A stretch of DNA of 64,000 bases from Pseudolabrys sp035718275. GTDB lineage: Bacteria > Pseudomonadota > Alphaproteobacteria > Rhizobiales > Xanthobacteraceae. Positions 1-5,790 of this stretch are shown in pieces; the first letter of the stretch is position 1; each line of letters opens with the position of its first letter. Position numbers and translations under genes: made by a program. The notes under the pieces are model-generated. The model had not been told where the DNA came from and did not search any database. It saw nothing but the letters and a program-made list of their open reading frames with translations. The stretch lies in the NCBI GenBank assembly GCA_035718275.1, contig DASTHI010000046.1, positions 55,913 through 119,912 on the forward strand. Reading direction: 5' to 3'.

Positions 1-494
1 ACGCCAAGACTTGCCCGGGTCACACCGATCTCGGCCAGCGCGCTCACGAGTTCTGTTGTGACGTAGCGCGGGTCGAGCTCGAATGCATGCTCTTCCAATG
101 AGGTCAGGTCAAACCGGACATCGAGTTGCGTCACGAGATCGCGCAGGCGCTCCGGACCGGCGATCGACGGAGTACCGCCACCCCAGTGAAGATGAACGAT
201 CCGCCGACAGCCCATATTGTCCGCGAGCAGATCGATTTCCTTAAGCAGCACGTCGACGTAAGCATCGACCGGCGCGAACCGGCGAGTCGCCTTCGTGTGG
301 CACCCGCAATAGAGACATATCTCCTTGCAGAACGGGACATGAAAGTAGAGCGACACCGTGTCTGATTTCGACAGGTGGCCGAGCCAGGATGCGTATGTGC
401 GCTCGCCTACCGAGGAAACGAAGTGCGGCGCCGTCGGATAGGACGTGTATCGCGGCACGGCCTTTTGGACAGAGGCGCTGATGTTCGGAAGCAT
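1..494 (-). CDS. hemN: Oxygen-independent coproporphyrinogen III oxidase, C-terminus beyond window
   Basis: Radical-SAM enzyme that oxidatively decarboxylates coproporphyrinogen III to protoporphyrinogen IX without O2, in cytosolic haem synthesis. The visible N-terminal 164 or so residues, read from the ATG at 494, contain PRYTSYPTAPHF near the start, then FHVPFC and the HemN-type cluster motif CKEICLYCGCH (CxxxCxxC followed by GC). HWGGGTPS, the SAM-binding glycine motif, follows. The gene runs off the left edge. A perfect FNR/FixK box lies 34 bp upstream, which fits anaerobic induction of hemN in this group. Its geometry would place the transcript start almost at the ATG, so the mRNA may be leaderless. 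A 6-bp inverted repeat (491-507) spans the start region. Confidence 0.95.
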   Translation of the reverse strand, partial: MLPNISASVQKAVPRYTSYPTAPHFVSSVGERTYASWLGHLSKSDTVSLYFHVPFCKEICLYCGCHTKATRRFAPVDAYVDVLLKEIDLLADNMGCRRIVHLHWGGGTPSIAGPERLRDLVTQLDVRFDLTSLEEHAFELDPRYVTTELVSALAEIGVTRASLG

Positions 495-527
495 AAAATA
501 CTTATGCGGGTCGCCAGGAACCGTTCA

Positions 528-541
528 TTGATCAAAATCAA
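528..541 (-). promoter_or_regulatory. FNR/FixK box upstream of hemN
   Basis: The + strand reads TTGATCAAAATCAA, an exact match to TTGAT-N4-ATCAA. Its centre (534.5) is 40.5 bp from the hemN start codon. On the minus strand a -10-like CATAAG begins 21 nt past the box, the spacing of a class II (-41.5) activator site. Confidence 0.85.
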
Positions 542-608
542 CTTGGAATACAAAGCGCGAACGGTGACGCCGTTTTAGTCGCGCGCATCAATCGTGCGCT
601 GGCGCGCC

Positions 609-791
609 TCACACTCTTTTGTCGCTGGGGAAAACGCCCTGCGTAATTTCAATGCGACGAAGCTCATCAGCCTTTCGCATGTATTGATCGCCCTTTTCGC
701 GCAATTTTTCGCTCACGTCAGGATTTGAGACCCGATTGGACTCTGCGTAGCAAGTCTTCGCAAGCTCAAATAGCTCCCTGACTTTCAGCAT
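609..791 (-). CDS. Small hypothetical protein (60 aa) under an FNR box
   Basis: A short, highly charged, probably helical cytosolic protein with no membrane segment: it begins MLKVRELFELAKTCYAE and ends in FPSDKRV. I do not recognise the family. Support for a real gene: a GGAAG ribosome-binding site 8 nt before the ATG, and a perfect FNR box (851-864) whose class II geometry predicts a transcript start near 816 and a 25-nt leader. It sits between hemN and an FNR-controlled hemerythrin, so a role in low-oxygen physiology is likely but not shown. The helical 'AKxCYAESNRVSNPDVSEKLREKG' character resembles small regulatory or stress proteins of rhizobia only in a general way. Confidence 0.65.
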   Translation of the reverse strand: MLKVRELFELAKTCYAESNRVSNPDVSEKLREKGDQYMRKADELRRIEITQGVFPSDKRV

Positions 792-850
792 GGCTCAGCT
801 TCCATAAACGTCAGCCAAAGCCATGTTCGGACTGCCCTTCGGCTGCGGCC

Positions 851-864
851 TTGATCCAAATCAA
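851..864 (-). promoter_or_regulatory. FNR/FixK box for the 60-aa protein gene
   Basis: TTGATCCAAATCAA matches TTGAT-N4-ATCAA exactly. Its centre is 66 bp from the start codon at 791, so a -41.5 arrangement gives a transcript start near 816. It faces away from the next box (916-929), making a divergent pair. Confidence 0.8.
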
Positions 865-915
865 TCGAAAGCGTTTTCGACCAGTACGGAGTCCAGTCCG
901 GAATATTGAGCCCTC

Positions 916-929
916 TTGATTTTGCTCAA
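916..929 (+). promoter_or_regulatory. FNR-like box, one mismatch, before candidate sRNA
   Basis: TTGATTTTGCTCAA matches TTGAT-N4-ATCAA except for one base in the right half (CTCAA). A class II promoter centred here (922.5) would start transcription at about 964, three bases before the first hairpin of the candidate sRNA. The -10 region at 951-956 (TTAGTT) is weak. Confidence 0.55.
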
Positions 930-963
930 TGCCGTCCGTTGCCATGGACGTTAGTTGTTAACC

Positions 964-1057
964 CAGCCTGGAGCTTTTCCGAAGCGTCCTCTCCGCTCCA
1001 GGTCGCCAATGACTGGACCCTGGCCGAATCTTCAAGGCTCGGCCGGGGTCTTTTTTT
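964..1057 (+). ncRNA. Candidate small RNA, possibly FNR-controlled
   Basis: An intergenic stretch with no convincing reading frame but with sRNA architecture. Hairpin 1 has a perfect 8-bp stem, CCTGGAGC (967-974) with GCTCCAGG (995-1002), and a 20-nt loop ending in TCCTCTCC (987-994). That loop could pair with Shine-Dalgarno sequences. Hairpin 2 is a strong intrinsic terminator (1016-1057). The predicted start near 964 follows from the FNR-like box at 916-929. The arrangement recalls E. coli FnrS, an FNR-activated anaerobic sRNA, but I claim only an analogy. Alternatively this is the leader or tail of an unrecognised short transcript. The 5' end is inferred. Confidence 0.5.
1016..1057 (+). 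terminator. Rho-independent terminator
   Basis: GACCCTGGCCGA (1016-1027) pairs with TCGGCCGGGGTC (1039-1050) over 12 bp with one G-T wobble. The loop is 11 nt and seven T residues follow (1051-1057). No annotated + strand gene lies upstream, so it probably ends the candidate sRNA. Confidence 0.85.
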
Positions 1058-1085
1058 GTCGCGCAAGCCTTCCACTCGGCCAATC

Positions 1086-1099
1086 TTGACTTTGATCAA
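1086..1099 (+). promoter_or_regulatory. FNR-like box upstream of the hemerythrin gene
   Basis: TTGACTTTGATCAA has one mismatch to TTGAT-N4-ATCAA (TTGAC in the left half). With -41.5 spacing the -10 falls on TTTACT (1121-1126) and the transcript start near 1134, about 31 nt before the start codon used at 1165. Confidence 0.6.
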
Positions 1100-1164
1100 G
1101 GATCACAAAATCGCATTGCCTTTACTCGGCGCAGAACAGCAGGCAAAAAAATCGGATTTGGCGG

Positions 1165-1593
1165 ATGCGCAGCGTGATCGTCAGGCCATTCAGACAAAGG
1201 CTTCTGCCGGAGCGTCTCGGGCATGAGGTGATTGACTCTGATCATATGGAAATTTCGGACTGCTGGTTTCGCCTCGTCAACTGCGCACCTCTCCAGTTCC
1301 CATTCCTTATCGCCCGCATGAAGAGGCTCATGGAGAAACATTTCGCGCGCGAAGCGGAAGTGATGAAGATTTTCGACAGAACTCTATGTGTGTGTCATCA
1401 GAGAGAGCATGACGCCCTCCTTCGATTTTGCGACAGCGCTGCGAAGGCAAGCTCACACGATTGGAAACGTTCACAAGCCATGTTGCGTCACGATTTCCCC
1501 AGACAAGTTCGCGAGCACATCATCTGCAGGGATCAACTCCTGGTTCTGTGCGTCAATACGGATGGCGGCATAGCGTCGTGCGGAACGGCTTGA
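1165..1593 (+). CDS. Bacteriohemerythrin-like O2-binding protein
   Basis: A 142-residue protein of the hemerythrin fold, which binds O2 at a non-haem di-iron site. The full ligand set is visible with family spacing: His27 (DSDH), His59 and Glu63 (HFARE), His78 and His82 (HQREH), and His118 with Asp123 (HIICRD). It is a single-domain cytosolic protein without signal peptide. Roles known for the family are O2 sensing, storage or delivery to oxidases. The start is uncertain: ATG 1165 has little ribosome-binding sequence, GTG 1174 is an alternative, and about 18 residues precede the usual family start. The FNR-like box upstream and the neighbouring hemN and cytochrome b561 genes fit a microaerobic role. 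Confidence 0.8.
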   Translation: MRSVIVRPFRQRLLPERLGHEVIDSDHMEISDCWFRLVNCAPLQFPFLIARMKRLMEKHFAREAEVMKIFDRTLCVCHQREHDALLRFCDSAAKASSHDWKRSQAMLRHDFPRQVREHIICRDQLLVLCVNTDGGIASCGTA

Positions 1594-1640
1594 GCCGAAG
1601 TTGAAAGGCGGCACTCCGGCGAGACATCGAGCTTCCTAGC

Positions 1641-1654
1641 TTGATCTACATCAA
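1641..1654 (+). promoter_or_regulatory. FNR/FixK box upstream of cytochrome b561 gene
   Basis: TTGATCTACATCAA is an exact TTGAT-N4-ATCAA match. A good -10 hexamer, TAACGA (1676-1681), lies 21 nt downstream, giving a start near 1689. The leader to the cytochrome gene would be about 140 nt. Confidence 0.8.
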
Positions 1655-1829
1655 GGCCACCCAACCGCTCTCGTTTAACGAAAGCGAAGAACAAAGACTG
1701 ACTAGGCCTTCGCGGCAGAGCGATTGCACTGTGTTCTTCTGCCGTTCAATCTGCTTACATGTCCATGGGAATCCCTAAAAGAATTTCTATCCGATAGAGA
1801 GACCTGCACTGCCAACGCCGGCAGACCGT

Positions 1830-2570
1830 TTGGATGCACCTGAAATAGACAAAATGAATCCCGCTCAATCGCACATTCCCACGGAGGTTTATTTTGATTT
1901 TCTGGGCGGCGCGATTCCAATTCATTGGAATTATCACGCCCTACTGATGGTCGGGATCTGGCTCGTTCTCGTTCCAATCTGCATCATCACCATCAGATAC
2001 GGCAAGCCGAGACCTACTCCCTTCGGCATTAGAAAGGAGATCCGGCTCAGGCATATCGAATGGTGGTGGTTCAGTGTTCACAAATTCGGCTTCTATATAG
2101 CAATCGGCCTGTCGCTCGCCGGCGGGGCTGTCGCATTGGCCGTTAGTCGAGGCTTCAGCGGCTCCGTGCACTCAATATTTGGTATTGCGACGATCGCCCT
2201 GGGATGCCTGCAGATTGTCTCTGCCTGGCTGCGCGGTACGCACGGCGGCAGATATTACTTCAAAGCCGATCCCAATGATCCCTCTACGTGGCGTGGCGAT
2301 CACTTCGACATGACCCCGCGCCGGCGAAAGTTCGAGGCCTATCATAAGACTGCAGGATATTTCGCCGGCTTTTTCGCGGTGGGTGCGATGGCGTCCGGTT
2401 TGATGCAGTACCCTATGCCAATTCTGGCGGGAGTCATTTTCGTGGCTGCATTCGTCATTGTTGGCGTGTGCATCTTTCTTGAATACAAGGGTTTGCGATA
2501 CGACGGTTATCGTGCCGCCTTCGGCAATAATCCGGATCACCCGTACAACAAAGCCCGCAGGGATCTGTAA
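1830..2570 (+). CDS. Cytochrome b561-type di-haem membrane protein
   Basis: An integral inner-membrane protein of 246 residues with about five transmembrane helices. Four histidines sit at helix positions typical of the bis-haem b561 core: WNYHALL (helix 1), VHKFGFY (helix 2), VHSIFG (helix 3) and YHKTAGYF (helix 4). This fold transfers electrons across the membrane, in some homologues with ascorbate or quinol as donor; the partner here is unknown. A soluble loop rich in charge (HGGRYYFKADPNDPSTWRGD) lies between helices 3 and 4. The start may be ATG 1830 or ATG 1854, and neither has a strong ribosome-binding site. A perfect FNR box and -10 upstream indicate low-oxygen induction. Confidence 0.75.
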   Translation: MDAPEIDKMNPAQSHIPTEVYFDFLGGAIPIHWNYHALLMVGIWLVLVPICIITIRYGKPRPTPFGIRKEIRLRHIEWWWFSVHKFGFYIAIGLSLAGGAVALAVSRGFSGSVHSIFGIATIALGCLQIVSAWLRGTHGGRYYFKADPNDPSTWRGDHFDMTPRRRKFEAYHKTAGYFAGFFAVGAMASGLMQYPMPILAGVIFVAAFVIVGVCIFLEYKGLRYDGYRAAFGNNPDHPYNKARRDL

Positions 2571-2730
2571 GCTGCGGCATCGCCGCTGCCCACATGCTCC
2601 GGGGCGGCGCCGTACAACTTATGTTCATGCCCGAAATGCCGTGGAGGCGCTTGCGGTCGGCGCCATGAAGCTTTAAGCCCGCCCGAACAGGCTACGAGCG
2701 AGCAGGATCCGAACATTTGCACGCGGGATC

Positions 2731-3945
2731 ATGACGAAGACGAAATCCTCCTCACCCGCCGGTTCCAGCACATCCTGGGTAGAACCCAAGCCGACGGCAC
2801 TTCTGGTGCTGGCCGACGGCACCGTGCTTGAGGGTTTTGGACTTGGCGCAACGGGGCATGCGGTCGGAGAGGTCTGCTTCAATACGGCGATGACCGGCTA
2901 TGAGGAAATCCTCACCGATCCGTCCTATGCGGGGCAGATCATCACATTCACCTTCCCCCATATCGGCAATGTCGGCACCAACGAGGAAGACATCGAAACC
3001 GTCAATATGGCGGCCACGCCCGGTGCGCGCGGGGTGATTATGCACAGCGCGATCACCGCCCCCTCGAACTACCGTGCTACGCGCCATCTCAATGACTGGC
3101 TGAAGGCACGCGGCATCATCGGGCTCGGCGGCATTGATACGCGCGCATTGACTTCGCTGATCCGCGTCAAGGGTATGCCGAACGCGGTCATCGCACATGA
3201 GCCATCGGGGAAATTCGACCTGCCCGCCCTCAAAAAGGAAGCGAAGGACTGGCCGGGACTCGTCGGTATGGATCTCGTGCCGATGGTGACGAGCGGCCAA
3301 CGCTTCACTTGGGATGAGATGCCCTGGGTGTGGAACGAAGGTTATTCACGTCAGACCAATCCGGAATTCCATGTCGTCGCGATCGATTACGGCATCAAGC
3401 GCAACATCCTGCGCCTGCTGGCCGCCACCGGCTGCAGGGTGACCGTCGTGCCGGCGAAGACCACGGCGGATGAGATCATGGCCCTCAAGCCGGACGGCGT
3501 GTTCTTATCCAACGGGCCGGGCGACCCGGCGGCCACCGGCGAATACGCAGTCCCGGTCATAAAAAAGCTGATCGACTCCGGCACCCCGACCTTCGGTATT
3601 TGCCTAGGTCACCAGATGCTCGGCATCGCGCTCGGTGGCAAGACCATCAAGATGCATCAGGGCCATCACGGCGCCAATCATCCGGTCAAGGATCTCACAA
3701 CCGGCAAGGTCGAGATCACCTCGATGAATCACGGCTTCGCAATCGATAAGAATACGTTGCCCAAGAACGTCGAGCAGACGCATATCTCGTTGTTCGATGG
3801 ATCGAATTGCGGACTAGCGTTGAACGACAAGCCGGTGTTCTCGGTACAGTACCATCCTGAAGCGTCGCCCGGGCCCCGCGATAGTCATTATCTCTTTACT
3901 CGCTTTACCGAGATGATGCGGCGGGCCAAACAGAAGATTGCGTAG
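2731..3945 (+). CDS. carA: Carbamoyl-phosphate synthase small (glutaminase) subunit
   Basis: Hydrolyses glutamine and channels ammonia to CarB for carbamoyl phosphate, used in arginine and pyrimidine synthesis. Residues 20-160 or so are the N-terminal CarA domain (FNTAMTGYEEILTDPSYAGQ). The C-terminal half is a class I glutamine amidotransferase with nucleophile Cys291 in GICLGHQM and His375/Glu377 in QYHPE. The length of 404 residues is normal for alphaproteobacteria. carB is not adjacent but starts 5.3 kb downstream on the same strand, with a cupin gene, a methyltransferase and nrdAB between them. Confidence 0.97.
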   Translation: MTKTKSSSPAGSSTSWVEPKPTALLVLADGTVLEGFGLGATGHAVGEVCFNTAMTGYEEILTDPSYAGQIITFTFPHIGNVGTNEEDIETVNMAATPGARGVIMHSAITAPSNYRATRHLNDWLKARGIIGLGGIDTRALTSLIRVKGMPNAVIAHEPSGKFDLPALKKEAKDWPGLVGMDLVPMVTSGQRFTWDEMPWVWNEGYSRQTNPEFHVVAIDYGIKRNILRLLAATGCRVTVVPAKTTADEIMALKPDGVFLSNGPGDPAATGEYAVPVIKKLIDSGTPTFGICLGHQMLGIALGGKTIKMHQGHHGANHPVKDLTTGKVEITSMNHGFAIDKNTLPKNVEQTHISLFDGSNCGLALNDKPVFSVQYHPEASPGPRDSHYLFTRFTEMMRRAKQKIA

Positions 3946-4015
3946 CACGGTCGACGGCCACAAACCTGTTCACGTTTGGAACCGATCGTGATCGTCCTAG
4001 GTTTGTCGTTTGCTC

Positions 4016-4531
4016 ATGTCGATGCCTCTCGCCTTCATGTTCAAGGACGACGGCAAGGTGCCGAATAATCCGGTGCTGCCGGCACTCATCTACAAGGCCG
4101 CGATTGCGTTGAGCGCGCAAGATCCTGCCAGCACTATCGAAAATATCTTTGCGAAGAACGGCTGGGGCCGTGGCCAGTGGCGCAACGGCATCTACCCTTT
4201 CGTGCACTACCATTCGATGATCCACGAGGCGCTCGGCATCGCGCGCGGGCGGGTGCGGGTGCAACTCGGCGGCCTTGCCGGCGAGACGTTCGATTTCGCG
4301 GCCGGGGATGTCGCCGTGCTACCTGCTGGCACCGGACATCAGCGCCTGTCAGGGAGCCCTGATCTCCTGGTGATCGGAGCCTATCCCGCCGAGGGCACAT
4401 ATAACCTCTGCCGCGGCGATAATCCGGCCGATCGCGAGAAGGCACTCGTGACGATTCCAAGAGTGCCGGTACCTACCAGCGATCCGGTGCTCGGCAAGGA
4501 CGGCGATCTGCCGAAGGCGTGGCGACGATAG
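4016..4531 (+). CDS. Cupin-domain protein, YjlB-like
   Basis: A single-domain cupin of about 171 residues resembling Bacillus YjlB, a family with no firmly known reaction. It opens with FMFKDDGKVPNNPVLP, the typical family start. The cupin metal-site motifs can be traced in FVHYHSMIHEALGIARG (H-x-H ... E) and in AGTGHQRL (second-motif His). It is predicted to be cytosolic. A TTG at 4010 and an ATG at 4022 are alternative starts. It follows carA by about 70 bp and may be co-transcribed, but nothing connects it with carbamoyl phosphate metabolism. Confidence 0.7.
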   Translation: MSMPLAFMFKDDGKVPNNPVLPALIYKAAIALSAQDPASTIENIFAKNGWGRGQWRNGIYPFVHYHSMIHEALGIARGRVRVQLGGLAGETFDFAAGDVAVLPAGTGHQRLSGSPDLLVIGAYPAEGTYNLCRGDNPADREKALVTIPRVPVPTSDPVLGKDGDLPKAWRR

Positions 4532-4544
4532 CGCACCCGTTACT

Positions 4545-4636
4545 CCGTCATTCCCGCGCAATAGGAATCTCCCCTGTCCGATCGACAATCATCTCGATGT
4601 CTGCTCCTCGGTGCCCGCTTTCGCGGGGATGGACGG
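4545..4636. repeat. Imperfect inverted repeat, dispersed-palindrome type
   Basis: CCGTCATTCCCGCG (4545-4558) is nearly the reverse complement of CGCGGGGATGGACGG (4622-4636), with one mismatch and one extra base. GTCATTCCCGCG with its complement is a commonly seen intergenic palindrome in proteobacterial genomes. Read in one frame it gives the familiar spurious peptide MPAFAGMDG, which is why I do not start the next gene there. Confidence 0.5.
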
Positions 4637-4691
4637 ATACTGTGCTAATACCGCCCAAGTCTGCACGATAGAAAGCGCCAGCGAGCGAGCC

Positions 4692-5390
4692 ATGAGCGAC
4701 TGGGTCAACTTCTACGACTTCAAGCATTCGGTGATCTATGTGAATGCACGTCACCGCGACGTGCACTATCGAACGATTGCCGAGGACATCCGCGCCTATG
4801 TGCCGTCATCGGACGCATATGTGCTGGACTATGGATGCGGCGAGGCGACATCGGCCGATCTCGTCGCCGACGCATGTGCCCAATTGGTGCTGGTAGAAGC
4901 GGCGCCCAACGTGCGCGCCTCACTCACCATGCGCTATGCGGGGAATCCGAAAATCACGGTCGTCGCCGCCGAGCAGGCTGCGGGCCTGCCGAGGTCTTCG
5001 TTCGATCTTATTGTCATGCATTCGGTCGCGCAGTACCTGACGCCAGCAGAACTCGATCGCCTGCTTGCGATCTTCCACACGCTACTCAAGCCGGATGGAC
5101 TCTTTATTCTCGGCGATGTCGTGCCGCCGCATCTTGCGGCACCAGCCGCCGCGCTGTCGCTGCTGCGCTTCGGCGCTGCCAACGGCTTCTTTTGGGCCGC
5201 GGCTTTCGGGCTGGCGCGAATCTTCGCTTCCGACTACCTGCGCCTGAAAAAAACGGCGGGGCTGTCACATTATACCGAGGCCGCCGCGCTCGAACGTTTG
5301 CGCAAAGCCGACTTCAGGGCCAGGCGTGCAGAGCGGAATATCGGCCATAACCAGTGGCGCATGACCTTTCTTTGTCGGGCATCCGCCTAA
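4692..5390 (+). CDS. Class I SAM-dependent methyltransferase
   Basis: A 232-residue Rossmann-fold methyltransferase of unknown substrate. Motif I is VLDYGCGEAT, the acidic end of strand 2 is VLVEAAP, and FDLIVMHSVAQYL is the motif IV region. The helix after VLLKPDGLFILGDV fits the methyltransferase 11/12 families. The start at 4692 was chosen because upstream in-frame codons lie in the inverted repeat. Neighbours are unrelated housekeeping genes, so context does not identify the substrate. Confidence 0.75.
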   Translation: MSDWVNFYDFKHSVIYVNARHRDVHYRTIAEDIRAYVPSSDAYVLDYGCGEATSADLVADACAQLVLVEAAPNVRASLTMRYAGNPKITVVAAEQAAGLPRSSFDLIVMHSVAQYLTPAELDRLLAIFHTLLKPDGLFILGDVVPPHLAAPAAALSLLRFGAANGFFWAAAFGLARIFASDYLRLKKTAGLSHYTEAAALERLRKADFRARRAERNIGHNQWRMTFLCRASA

Positions 5391-5465
5391 TGAAGGTCGG
5401 GCAGAACCGCTGACTGCTCGGCCAGCCGTCAGACAAAAAATTTTCCCTGATCACCCAACTAGACG

Positions 5466-5496
5466 TTGACTAGCGGAAGCCGCCTCGCACTAAATG
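5466..5496 (+). promoter_or_regulatory. Possible promoter of the riboswitch-nrdAB transcript
   Basis: TTGACT (5466-5471) resembles a -35 element. TAAATG (5491-5496) lies 19 nt further on as a possible -10, so the spacing is long. It is correctly placed just before the cobalamin riboswitch. Confidence 0.3.
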
Positions 5497-5502
5497 TAGA
5501 TG

Positions 5503-5675
5503 TCACGGTCTCTCGATTCTGGTCGAGAGCTAAGAGGGAAACCGGTGAGCTGACGGCAAAGCCGGTGCTGCCCCCGCAACTGTAAGCGGCGAGTGTCTGC
5601 CATCATTGTCACTGGTGCGCGAATGCACCGGGAAGGCCCGGCAGACGCAGCGACCCGCGAGCCAGGAGACCTGCC
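5503..5675 (+). ncRNA. Cobalamin (B12) riboswitch
   Basis: The leader has the conserved cobalamin aptamer blocks in order: AAGAGGGAAACCGGTGAG, then GCTGCCCCCGCAACTGTAAG with GCGGCGAG, a variable arm, GGGAAGGCCCGG, and the B12 box AGCCAGGAGACCTGCC (5660-5675). Adenosylcobalamin binding normally reduces expression of the downstream gene. No U-run terminator follows. Instead CCCC (5769-5772) can pair with GGGG (5781-5784) just before the nrdA ATG, which suggests control of translation initiation; this last point is inference. The 5' boundary is approximate. Confidence 0.93.
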
Positions 5676-5790
5676 GTGATCGAACGAACGTCCTCGGGCG
5701 GGGTGCCTGGTGGGTCGCTTGCCGCCGAGGTGCGCTCGGTTTCCTGCAAGTCATCCACTAGGCCCGTGCCCCAACATCGCGGGGTTGCCG

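Noticed and set aside
1092..1105. TTGATCAAGGATCA as a second FNR box before the hemerythrin gene
   Set aside because: The half-sites are out of register by one base; the overlapping TTGACTTTGATCAA at 1086-1099 has correct spacing.
4611..4691. Upstream start for the methyltransferase (MPAFAGMDG...)
   Set aside because: This peptide is the translation of a common intergenic palindrome; ATG 4692 begins the methyltransferase fold.
5710..5790. Longer nrdA beginning in the riboswitch leader
   Set aside because: The 27 extra residues are translated leader RNA with no NrdA similarity, and the SD-like GGGG sits before ATG 5791.
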